18,221 nt of DNA from Spirochaetia bacterium. Its GTDB lineage: Bacteria > Spirochaetota > Spirochaetia > Treponematales > Breznakiellaceae. The DNA lies in NCBI GenBank assembly GCA_025997715.1, contig BNUY01000048.1:1-18221 (forward strand), written 5' to 3'. The notes under the pieces are model-generated. The model was not told the DNA's origin, made no database searches, and saw only the letters and a program-made list of their open reading frames with translations. Positions 6,161 to 12,668 of the stretch are shown in pieces. The translations under genes and the position numbers were made by a program. Position 1 is the stretch's first letter; the number at the start of each line of letters is the position of its first letter.

Positions 6161-6202
6161 AGGCTGGCGGGGCGGTGGGCTTTCAATCTCACGGCCTCGC
6201 TA
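6130..6202 (-). ncRNA. Putative short RNA unit 1 of a four-unit array
   Basis: On the - strand a TATATT box (6209-6214) lies 84 bases before the end of an intrinsic terminator, predicting an RNA of about 73 nt. The block after the box, GCGAGGC...TTGAAAGCCC, and the block before it, CTTCCCCCTC, are shared with the next unit, so the two look like diverged duplicates. No recognisable RNA family. Confidence 0.38.
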
Positions 6203-6278
6203 AACATGAATATACCAGCTCAGCGCGAGAGGGGGAAGTCCGGAGCGAGTGGCTACCGGGAAGCCCCGGACATGGCAA

Positions 6279-6305
6279 TAAAAAACCGGCCGCGTGAGCG
6301 GTCGG
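6279..6305 (-). terminator. Intrinsic terminator, - strand (array unit 2)
   Basis: CCGGCCGC, loop GTGA, GCGGTCGG: an eight-pair stem with one G-U wobble, then TTTTTTAT on the - strand. Confidence 0.75.
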
Positions 6306-6342
6306 TGATCTGGCGGGGGGGGCTTTTCATCCCAGCCTCGCT
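6279..6342 (-). ncRNA. Putative short RNA unit 2 of a four-unit array
   Basis: A TATATT box (6349-6354, - strand) lies 75 bases before the terminator end, predicting about 64 nt. The box is inside a near-palindrome, GCTATATTCAATATAGC, that may also be an operator. It shares GCGAGGC...GAAAAGCCC with unit 1. No good -35 hexamer is present, so an activator would be needed. Confidence 0.38.
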
Positions 6343-6430
6343 ATATTGAATATAGCATCGCCACGCATGAGGGAGAAGCCCCGGACAGAGCTATCATTTG
6401 CCCGACTCCAGGAAACTGATACCCGGACAA

Positions 6431-6455
6431 TAAAAAACCCTGCCGTGTGGCAGGG
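6431..6455 (-). terminator. Intrinsic terminator, - strand (array unit 3)
   Basis: CCCTGCC, loop GTGT, GGCAGGG: a perfect seven-pair stem, then TTTTTTATTG on the - strand. Confidence 0.8.
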
Positions 6456-6492
6456 AGGCTACCCGCGACGTAACTGAATACTAACCGCAGAT
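6431..6492 (-). ncRNA. Putative short RNA unit 3 of a four-unit array
   Basis: A TATAGT box (6499-6504, - strand) lies 73 bases before the terminator end, predicting about 62 nt. The predicted RNA body differs from units 1 and 2, while the spacing and terminator context (AATAAAAAACC on the + strand) are the same. Confidence 0.35.
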
Positions 6493-6533
6493 GCTGATAC
6501 TATAGCGCCATTTTGAGAGAAATGCCACGGGGG

Positions 6534-6563
6534 TAAAAAATCGGGGGGCCTTTCGACCCCCCG
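6534..6563 (-). terminator. Intrinsic terminator, - strand (array unit 4)
   Basis: CGGGGGG (6542-6548) pairs perfectly with CCCCCCG (6557-6563) around an eight-base loop, followed on the - strand by ATTTTTTA. Confidence 0.8.
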
Positions 6564-6605
6564 CAGGCTACCGAGGCAACAAGGCCGCCTCGATATGTGG
6601 CAGAA
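6534..6605 (-). ncRNA. Putative short RNA unit 4 of a four-unit array
   Basis: A weaker TATTCT box (6612-6617, - strand) lies 83 bases before the terminator end. The predicted RNA has an extra hairpin, CGAGGC with GCCTCG (6572-6592), just ahead of the terminator stem. Weakest member of the array. Confidence 0.28.
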
Positions 6606-6619
6606 CCCGCAAGAATACG

Positions 6620-6973
6620 GACGTTCTCTGGTTTCCCAGCCACTGTAAACATACACCATATAAACCACCCTGTCACTGGTGGGTGTCCAGAGGAATGGTA
6701 ATGGCCCCGGAGTACCCCCCTGATAAACCTGTAGACCGTGTAGTCCATGTAGTCCGCCATAGACCCGTAGTCCGTCAACCGCAACATGTCCGGGGCCCAG
6801 GTGCGAGGTACACAGCAAGGTACATTACTCCCCCCATTACCCCCTGTTTTCACCCTTTACAGCATGACACATGATGATATACCATAATACAGAAGAGAGG
6901 GTATAATCCCTTATATTACAAGGAAATAGCCCGATAATCTTCACACTATGATACAGCGTGATATAGCAAGAAT
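6620..6973. other. Non-coding stretch between RNA array and tRNA fragment
   Basis: Long frames exist on the - strand (for example 6500-6853), but they run through the array terminator and their composition reflects local repeats, so I do not call them genes. The stretch holds the 9-bp repeats at 6731-6773, a GTATAATCCC box near 6900 and GGTACACAGCA at 6807-6817, which recurs at 7093-7103 on the far side of the tRNA fragment. Confidence 0.45.
6731..6773. repeat. Five iteron-like repeats with 9-bp period
   Basis: GTAGACC (6731), GTAGTCC (6740), GTAGTCC (6749), ATAGACC (6759) and GTAGTCC (6767) are spaced 9, 9, 10 and 8 bases apart. Evenly spaced short direct repeats near an attachment site and integrase gene suggest arm-type integrase, excisionase or replication-protein sites. 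Confidence 0.6.
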
Positions 6974-7020
6974 CCACGTTTACACCGTGGGGGTCATATG
7001 TTCGAATCATATAGCGCCCA
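6974..7020 (+). pseudogene. 3' half of tRNA-Val(UAC), probable attachment site
   Basis: The stretch folds as the 3' half of a tRNA. The anticodon stem is CCACG/CGTGG (6974-6978, 6986-6990) around TTTACAC, anticodon TAC for Val. A five-base variable loop, the T arm ATATG-TTCGAAT-CATAT (6996-7012) and the acceptor 3' strand AGCGCCC plus A (7013-7020) follow. No GGGCGCT 5' acceptor strand or D arm lies upstream, so it is not a working gene. A fragment starting at the anticodon arm is what tyrosine integrases leave when an element inserts in a tRNA gene; an integrase remnant lies 100 bases away. Confidence 0.75.
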
Positions 7021-7119
7021 TTACTTAATTGCTTGTATAGCAATGAATTAGACTGACCGATTAACGGAAGTCATATCACGCTAAAGCCCCGGGGTACACA
7101 GCAGGGAAATGGAGCAGAT

Positions 7120-7530
7120 ATGCGACCGTTAAAAACCCACGCCCTGTATTGTGTTTACCGTAAACAGACCAAAGCCGGTTACTTCTGGTACGTCCGTTTC
7201 TGGGACGAAACAAGCCGGAAGTATACCCGTATCCGCTCAACCGGTATTCCTGTAAAGGGACGCGGCGAAGGCCGGCACGATGCCGAGGAAGTTCGGGAAA
7301 TAAGCGATGTGTCAGCCGATACCGGATTTTTCAGTGCGAAGGAAATAGAGGCAGTTGAGAAGAAAACGATAGATTTTGTATGGTATCAATATCAAATTTG
7401 CAAAAATCAACGAACTGTTTGGGGAAATTTGGCCTATTTTTCTATATTTGCAAAAAATATAATTATTTTAGCAAAACGTGAGAATTCTCACGGCAAACCC
7501 CGCAAACCCCGGCCTATACTGCCATTATAA
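7120..7530 (+). pseudogene. Truncated tyrosine-integrase N-terminus
   Basis: The first 70-80 residues (start MRPLKTHALYCVYRKQTKAG, then YFWYVRFWDETSRKYTRIRSTGIPV) look like the arm-binding N-terminus of phage integrases, notably a Treponema type I recall. The core-binding and catalytic domains (R..HxxR..Y) are missing. After about base 7371 the base composition turns AT-rich, and the frame reads on by chance through intergenic-looking DNA to TAA at 7528-7530. It is a fragment of an earlier or deleted integrated element. Its last 50 bases now contain the hcp promoter and regulator site. Confidence 0.65.
7477..7520 (+). promoter_or_regulatory. HcpR/FNR-type operator and promoter for hcp
   Basis: CGTGAGAATTCTCACG (7477-7492) is a perfect 16-bp palindrome of the form GTGA-N6-TCAC, the CRP/FNR-family pattern; HcpR sites are TTGTGA-N6-TCACAA. 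A -10 box TATACT lies at 7515-7520, giving a start near 7526-7527. The palindrome centre (7484.5) is then about 42 bases upstream, the class II activator position. No clear -35 box is seen, as expected for an activator-dependent promoter. A leader of about 99 nt with two small hairpins precedes hcp. Confidence 0.7.
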
Positions 7531-7625
7531 CGAGGCCTGAAGGATGTTACGCTGCCGCCGTTGGCGGAAGTAAGCCATCCCCAGTATTGGGGCGGGAATA
7601 AGTATTAGGTGTCAGGAGGATTACT

Positions 7626-9188
7626 ATGTTTTGTTTTCAATGTGAACAGACAGCCCAGGGAACGGCTTGTACGAAGGGCGGCGTATGCGGGAAGAAGGAT
7701 ACTACCGCAGGACTTCAGGACAAATTTACCGGCGCGCTTGTCATGCTGGCGAAGGTTTCAAACCGCCATCCGCCCACGGAAAATAGCCGCCGGATTATCC
7801 GGGAGGGGCTTTTTATTACCGGGACAAATGTCAATTTTGATGACGCGGTTATTGAACGCCGCATTGATGAAGCCCATAAGGAACGGATAGCGTTGTTTGC
7901 GGCCTCCGCGGTCTGCGATGATTTTGACATGAACAAGGTTTGGGAAGCCAACGAGGATAGCCGCTCCCTCAAGTCGCTCATTCTTTTTGGGATCCGCGGG
8001 ATAGCGGCGTATGCCTGCCATGCGGCGGCCCTGGGCTTTACCAATGCCGAAATGGACGGGTTTTTCTGTAAGGCCCTTGAAGCGGTAGCAAATATGGAAA
8101 TCAGCATGGATGAACTTTTGACGCTTACCATGGAAACCGGAAAAGTGAATCTCCTCTGTATGGAACTTCTGGACAAGGCGAATACTGAAACCTACGGAAA
8201 ACCCACACCGGTTACCGTTCCGCTCACCATCGAAAAGGGGCCGTTCATTGTTATTTCCGGTCATGACTTGCGGGATCTCAAATTGCTTTTGGAACAGTCA
8301 AAAGGCTGGGGCGTGAACATTTATACCCACGGCGAGATGCTTCCCGCCCATGGGTATCCCGCTCTGAAAGCGTACCCCCATTTAAAAGGTAACTTTGGTA
8401 CGGCATGGCAGAATCAGCAGAAGGAGTTTGGGGGCATCCCCGGCGCGATACTCTTTACCACAAACTGCCTTATGCCGCCAACAAGATTTTACCGGGACCG
8501 TGTATTCACCACCGCCGAAGTGGGCTTTCCCGGGCTTGTCCACATCGATGAAAAAAAAGATTTTACTGCGGTAATCAACAAGGCCCTGGAATTAGAGGGT
8601 TACAAAGCGGATACGGTCATGACCGGCATCAATGGCGGCAAAACGGTAACCACGGGCTATGCCCACGGCGTTGTCCTTGAAAATGCCGACACTATTATTG
8701 AGGCGGTAAAAGCAGGGGTTATAAAACATTTCTTTCTTGTCGGCGGGTGTGACGGCGCGGAACCGGGGCGGAATTACTACACCGATTTTGTCAAGGCAAC
8801 TCCCAAGGATACGGTTGTTCTGACGCTTGCCTGCGGGAAATACCGTTTTAACGACCTTGACATTGGCAGTATCGGCCCGTTCCCGCGGATTATGGATATG
8901 GGGCAATGCAATGACGCCTATTCTGCCGTCAAGGTTGCCCTCGCCCTGGTGGATGCGTTTAAGTGCGGCGTAAATGAACTCCCGCTTTCACTTGTTCTTT
9001 CCTGGTATGAACAAAAAGCGGTTGCCATTCTTTTGACGCTGCTCCATCTTGGCATCAAAAATATCAGGCTTGGTCCCAGTCTTCCGGCATTTGTGTCTCG
9101 CAATGTGTTGAAATATCTTGTTGAACATTTTAACATTAGGCCGAGTACCACCGCGGAAAGGGACCTTGCTGCTATTTTTGGGAAATAG
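7626..9188 (+). CDS. hcp: Hydroxylamine reductase (hybrid cluster protein)
   Basis: Hcp is a cytoplasmic iron-sulfur protein linked to detoxifying nitric oxide and hydroxylamine in anaerobes. The 520-aa protein starts after AGGAGGATTACT. The N-terminal cluster cysteines are Cys3, Cys6, Cys15 and Cys21, the anaerobe-type spacing. The hybrid-cluster ligands can be placed by spacing: Cys281 (TTNC), Cys375 ([10 protein letters not shown], the persulfide position), Cys403 (LACGKYRFN), Cys428 (GQCND), Glu462 and Lys464 (SWYEQKA), with steps of 28, 25, 34 and 2 as in E. coli Hcp. [11 protein letters not shown] holds the His region. It is followed after 28 bases by an iron-sulfur partner gene, the known hcp-frdX type pairing, under a probable HcpR-type site. 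All key residues are present. Confidence 0.95.
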   Translation: MFCFQCEQTAQGTACTKGGVCGKKDTTAGLQDKFTGALVMLAKVSNRHPPTENSRRIIREGLFITGTNVNFDDAVIERRIDEAHKERIALFAASAVCDDFDMNKVWEANEDSRSLKSLILFGIRGIAAYACHAAALGFTNAEMDGFFCKALEAVANMEISMDELLTLTMETGKVNLLCMELLDKANTETYGKPTPVTVPLTIEKGPFIVISGHDLRDLKLLLEQSKGWGVNIYTHGEMLPAHGYPALKAYPHLKGNFGTAWQNQQKEFGGIPGAILFTTNCLMPPTRFYRDRVFTTAEVGFPGLVHIDEKKDFTAVINKALELEGYKADTVMTGINGGKTVTTGYAHGVVLENADTIIEAVKAGVIKHFFLVGGCDGAEPGRNYYTDFVKATPKDTVVLTLACGKYRFNDLDIGSIGPFPRIMDMGQCNDAYSAVKVALALVDAFKCGVNELPLSLVLSWYEQKAVAILLTLLHLGIKNIRLGPSLPAFVSRNVLKYLVEHFNIRPSTTAERDLAAIFGK

Positions 9189-9216
9189 TGTTACTATAGA
9201 CAAAAGGGGGAATTGC

Positions 9217-9927
9217 ATGATACGGAAAATTATAAGGATCGACGAAAAAAAATGTAACGGCTGCGGCCTCTGCGCCGATGCTTGCCATGAAGCGGCTATC
9301 GAAATAGTTGACGGAAAGGCAAAGCTGTTACGGGACGATTACTGCGACGGCCTGGGCAATTGTCTTCCCGCCTGCCCAACCGGTGCAATAACTTTTGAGG
9401 AACGGGAAGCGGCGGAGTATGATGAAGAAAAGGTTAAGGCGCATCAACAGGAAAAACAGGGGGCAAAAACACTTGCCTGCGGATGTCCGGGAAGCAATGC
9501 GCAGAGCATAAAACCAAAAACGGAAACGGCGGCGGCGGCGGTAAATTCTTCCGGTGTTATAAACCGGCTTCAGCAATGGCCGGTGCAGATCAAACTGGTC
9601 CCTGTCATGGCGGCTTATTTTGAAAACGCCAATGTGCTGGTTTCCGCGGATTGCGCTGCGTATGCGTATGGGAATTTTCATGCCGAGTTTATGCACAATA
9701 AGGTTACGCTTATTGGCTGCCCCAAGCTGGACCAGCCGGATTACAGCGAAAAACTTACGGAGATCTTTTCCGCTAACGCTATTAAATCCGTAACGGTGGT
9801 GCGGATGGAGGTTCCCTGCTGCGGGGGGATAGAAAACGCCGTGATCACCGCGCTGAAAAATAGCGGCAAGATGTTGCCCTGGCGGGTGGTAACCCTGTCG
9901 ATTAAGGGAGAGATACTGCCGGAGTGA
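9217..9927 (+). CDS. Ferredoxin-like iron-sulfur protein paired with hcp
   Basis: The 236-aa protein starts after AAAAGGGGGAATTGC. Its N-terminus carries a two-cluster ferredoxin fold: Cys13, Cys16, Cys19 and Cys23, then Cys43, Cys49 and Cys53. The second motif reads [17 protein letters not shown] and has Leu46 where a fourth Cys is usual. A linker rich in Lys, Gln and Ala contains a CGCPGS motif. The C-terminal half ([33 protein letters not shown]) has further conserved-looking cysteines. It likely supplies electrons to Hcp or senses redox state. Gene order matches the hcp-frdX unit of HcpR regulons. Its stop codon overlaps the start of the inverted-repeat element. Confidence 0.85.
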   Translation: MIRKIIRIDEKKCNGCGLCADACHEAAIEIVDGKAKLLRDDYCDGLGNCLPACPTGAITFEEREAAEYDEEKVKAHQQEKQGAKTLACGCPGSNAQSIKPKTETAAAAVNSSGVINRLQQWPVQIKLVPVMAAYFENANVLVSADCAAYAYGNFHAEFMHNKVTLIGCPKLDQPDYSEKLTEIFSANAIKSVTVVRMEVPCCGGIENAVITALKNSGKMLPWRVVTLSIKGEILPE

Positions 9928-10050
9928 ATACTAATTTAACCACGGGCCTCACTGAGCACACGGACAATAGAAAAAAAATTCATAACAAAAAACCGTAAGT
10001 GTCCGTACGAGTCCGTGAGAGTCTGGGGGGTCCGTGGTTAAATTAGTATT
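9927..10050. repeat. 124-bp inverted-repeat element between convergent genes
   Basis: AATACTAATTTAACCACGG (9927-9945) is the exact reverse complement of 10032-10050. The 86 bases between hold CACGGAC with several inverted GTCCGT copies (about 9999-10037) and A-rich runs. The left arm begins at the last base of the upstream stop codon, and the right arm contains the stop codon of the convergent ATPase gene. It could be a bidirectional terminator, a MITE or a dispersed palindromic repeat. There is no T-run directly after the arms and no visible target duplication. Confidence 0.8.
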
Positions 10051-12205
10051 TCTTCACCTTCAAAGCCCGCGTAGCATTGCAGATGGCGATCACCGCCACA
10101 CCCACGTCGCCAAACACCGCCGCCCACATGGTTGCTATGCCCAATGCACCCAGGATAAGTATAATGCCTTTTACCCCCAGTGCAAAAACGATGTTTTGGT
10201 TAACGATACTGCGGGTCCTTCTGGCAATATCCATGGCGGTGATTATTTTGGAAGGCTCGTCGGTCATGATAACCATGTCCGCCGCTTCAATGGCCGCATC
10301 GGACCCCAGGCCCCCCATGGCAATGCCGATGTCGCTGCGGGCCAGTACCGGCGCGTCGTTGATGCCATCCCCCACAAAGACCAGGCTACCCGCGGTGTGA
10401 CCACCGGCGGCGGCTTTTTCTTTTTCCAGCAGTTCCAACTGCTCAACCTTCTGATGGGGCAGGAGTTCCGTATAGACCGTGTCGACTCCCAGTTCACCGG
10501 CGATCTTCTCTCCCACCGCCTTAGTATCCCCGGTGAGCATCACGGTGTGCTTCACCCCCCGGGTCTTCAATGCCCGGATCGTTTGCGCAGCGTCCTTCTT
10601 CGGCTCGTCGCTGATGATAAGGCATCCCGCATAGGCGTCCGCTATTGCCAGGTACACGATGGTACCGGCGGTGTGCAGGTTTTCGGCGGCAGGGTAGGGG
10701 ATGTGTTCCGCATCCAAGAGGCGGCTGTTTCCGGCCAGTACCGTTTTCCCGTCAACCGTCACCCGGATGCCCCTGCCGGCAATTTCCTCAAGGCCGCTGA
10801 TCCGCTGCCCCTCCACCGCCTTTCCGTAGGCGCGCTGTATGGATAGGGCAATGGGGTGGTTAGAATTACTCTCCGCATGGGCGGCGTAGAAAAGCAAATC
10901 CTCCGGGGTGTAGTTATTAGCCGGCACGATTTGGCTTACCGTAAATACCCCCCGGGTGAGGGTGCCGGTTTTATCAAACACCACCGTATCCACCTTGTTC
11001 AGGGCGTCCAGGTAATTGCCGCCCTTGACGAGGATTCCCTGCCGGGATGCGCCGCCGATGCCGCCGAAAAAGCTGAGGGGGATGGAAATAACCAGGGCGC
11101 AGGGGCAGGACACCACCAGAAAAACTAAGGCCCGGTTGATCCATTCGGAAAAAGCCGCGCCGGGAATAAGAAGCGGCGGGACTATTGCCAATATCAAGGC
11201 CATGGCCACCACCGCCGGGGTATAGTACCGGGCAAATTTAGTGATGAAGTTTTCTATGGGCGCTTTCTTGCTCCCGGCGTTCTGCACCAGGTCAAGTATC
11301 TTTGACACCGTGGATTCTCCGAACACCTTGGAAACCTCGATCTCAAGGAGACCGCTGGTGTTAATGGACCCCGAAAGGACCGCGCTGCCCTTTTCCACAT
11401 CCCTGGGCAGGGATTCCCCGGTAAGGGCGGAGGTATCCAGGGCGGAACGGCCTTCAATGACGACGCCGTCCAACGGCACCTTTTCTCCGGGCTTTACCAC
11501 CATGATATCCCCGACCTTTGCTTCATCCGGGGCTGCCCGCACCATGGTTTCGCCCCGTTTCAGGTTGACGTAGTCCGGGCGTATATCCATGAGGGCGGTA
11601 ATGGAAGCCCGGGAACGGTTTACCGCGTGGTCCTGGAACGCTTCCCCAACCTGGTAGAACAGCATTACGGCGACACCCTCGGGGTACTGCCCTATGACAA
11701 AAGCGCCGATGGTGGCAAGGCTCATGAGAAAGTTTTCGTCAAATACCTGGCCCCGGGAAATATTCTTTGCGGCCCGGAACAAAACTTCCCCGCCGATAAG
11801 CACATACGCCGCAAGGAAGACCGCCAGTTCAAGGGGGGCGGAAAAGTGAACGACCATGCCGGTGATAAAAAGCGCGACTCCGATGCCAAAGCGGACATAA
11901 TCGCGGATCTTTTCCCCGTTGGCGCCTGGCGCCATGCCCTCGGCAGGAACCACACCATGCGCCGCCGCATCAATCCTGGTCAGGACAATATCCGGCTCGT
12001 GCAGTTTTACGATTGAATCCGCCCGTGAGATAATTTCCAGGGCATGGGCAGTGTCGCCGGCGTCATCCCCGGTTTCCAGAACAAGTTTTTGCGCGGTAAA
12101 ATCGACCGCCGCGTGCCGGACCCCCGCAATCTTTTGTATGCCCACTTCAATTTTAGAAGCGCACACCGGGCAGCAAAGCCCCTCAAGGCTGAATTGCATT
12201 TCCAT
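10043..12205 (-). CDS. zntA: P1B-type ATPase exporting Zn/Cd/Pb
   Basis: This is a membrane pump that uses ATP to export soft divalent metals. The 720-aa protein starts at the ATG 12205 after GGAGGTAATAGT. Order of parts: heavy-metal-associated domain with CPVC at 12-15; membrane helices; TGES at 262-265; the metal-site CPC at 367-369; DKTGT phosphorylation site with Asp411; HP dipeptide near 450; TGD at 558-560; GDGINDAP at 613-620; and a last helix with WAAVFGDVG, whose Asp700 is the acid that marks the Zn/Cd/Pb class (P1B-2). The Cu-class NY..G signature is absent. It lies five bases after an ArsR/SmtB gene, the standard cad/znt operon; cadA would be an equal name. Confidence 0.93.
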   Translation of the reverse strand: MEMQFSLEGLCCPVCASKIEVGIQKIAGVRHAAVDFTAQKLVLETGDDAGDTAHALEIISRADSIVKLHEPDIVLTRIDAAAHGVVPAEGMAPGANGEKIRDYVRFGIGVALFITGMVVHFSAPLELAVFLAAYVLIGGEVLFRAAKNISRGQVFDENFLMSLATIGAFVIGQYPEGVAVMLFYQVGEAFQDHAVNRSRASITALMDIRPDYVNLKRGETMVRAAPDEAKVGDIMVVKPGEKVPLDGVVIEGRSALDTSALTGESLPRDVEKGSAVLSGSINTSGLLEIEVSKVFGESTVSKILDLVQNAGSKKAPIENFITKFARYYTPAVVAMALILAIVPPLLIPGAAFSEWINRALVFLVVSCPCALVISIPLSFFGGIGGASRQGILVKGGNYLDALNKVDTVVFDKTGTLTRGVFTVSQIVPANNYTPEDLLFYAAHAESNSNHPIALSIQRAYGKAVEGQRISGLEEIAGRGIRVTVDGKTVLAGNSRLLDAEHIPYPAAENLHTAGTIVYLAIADAYAGCLIISDEPKKDAAQTIRALKTRGVKHTVMLTGDTKAVGEKIAGELGVDTVYTELLPHQKVEQLELLEKEKAAAGGHTAGSLVFVGDGINDAPVLARSDIGIAMGGLGSDAAIEAADMVIMTDEPSKIITAMDIARRTRSIVNQNIVFALGVKGIILILGALGIATMWAAVFGDVGVAVIAICNATRALKVKKY

Positions 12206-12209
12206 ACTA

Positions 12210-12581
12210 TTACCTCCCTTCACACACATGGACGAGCCCGGAGGCGAAAATGGCCCCCACATGCTCGTCGTCCAAAGAATAAAACACCACCTTTCCGTCC
12301 CGGCGGCATTTAACCAGCTTTGTCTGCCTGAGCGCCCGCAGTTGGTGGGAAATTGAGGATTTGGTCATCCCCAGAAGTACCGCAATATCGCAGACGCACA
12401 TCTCCGAATGGAGCAGGGCGCAGACAATCTTGACCCGGGTCGAATCGCCGAAGACCTTGAAGAGATCCGCCAGGTCCAGCAGGGCCTCCTCCTCGGGCAT
12501 GTGTTTACGGACATCCGCCACCACATCCTCGTGGATGGTGTTGCAGTCGCAGTTGTCGATTTCCGCTATGTATGGGCTCAT
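12210..12581 (-). CDS. ArsR/SmtB-family metal-sensing repressor (CadC-like)
   Basis: The 123-aa protein starts at the ATG 12581 after TGGAGGTTAACC; longer upstream frames would run through the promoter. The winged HTH is LLHSEMCVCDIAVLLGMTKS then SISHQLRALRQTKLV, with the wing RRDGKVVFYSL. Cys11 and Cys13 in an N-terminal extension plus Cys62 and Cys64 at the recognition-helix entry are the thiolate site of CadC-type Cd/Pb sensors. The C-terminal helix DDEHVGAIFASGLVHVCE resembles the alpha5 Zn site (Asp, His, His, Glu). It probably represses itself and the pump until metal binds; a good operator lies just upstream. Confidence 0.92.
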   Translation of the reverse strand: MSPYIAEIDNCDCNTIHEDVVADVRKHMPEEEALLDLADLFKVFGDSTRVKIVCALLHSEMCVCDIAVLLGMTKSSISHQLRALRQTKLVKCRRDGKVVFYSLDDEHVGAIFASGLVHVCEGR

Positions 12582-12593
12582 GGTTAACCTCCA

Positions 12594-12656
12594 ATACTCA
12601 TCAGTTGAACAGTTGAGTATATAATCAACTATAATAAAAAATGTTTTGTTTGACAA
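12594..12656 (-). promoter_or_regulatory. Promoter and operator of the arsR-zntA operon
   Basis: On the - strand, TTGTCA (12651-12656), exactly 17 bases, TATAGT (12628-12633). Downstream, over the predicted start, ATACTCA (12614-12620 on the - strand) and TGAGTAT (12594-12600) form 7-bp perfect arms around a 13-base centre. The centre holds direct repeats of TCAACTG/CAACTGA. A repressor bound here would block the polymerase, as for ArsR/SmtB proteins. Confidence 0.75.
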
Positions 12657-12668
12657 GGGGTTTTCCGG

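Noticed and set aside
6260..6335. Micro-ORF MKSPPRQITDRSRG... in array unit 2
   Set aside because: It crosses the terminator hairpin and U-tract of its own unit and is not shared as a clear frame by units 3 and 4.
6500..6853. - strand frame of 117 codons in the non-coding region
   Set aside because: It runs through a perfect intrinsic terminator stem, shows no family pattern, and its DY-rich part comes from the 9-bp repeats.
6974..7020. Intact tRNA-Val gene
   Set aside because: No 5' acceptor strand or D arm is present upstream; only the half from the anticodon arm is there.
10034..10846. 270-codon + strand frame
   Set aside because: It is the reverse strand of the P-type ATPase, whose motifs are complete on the - strand.
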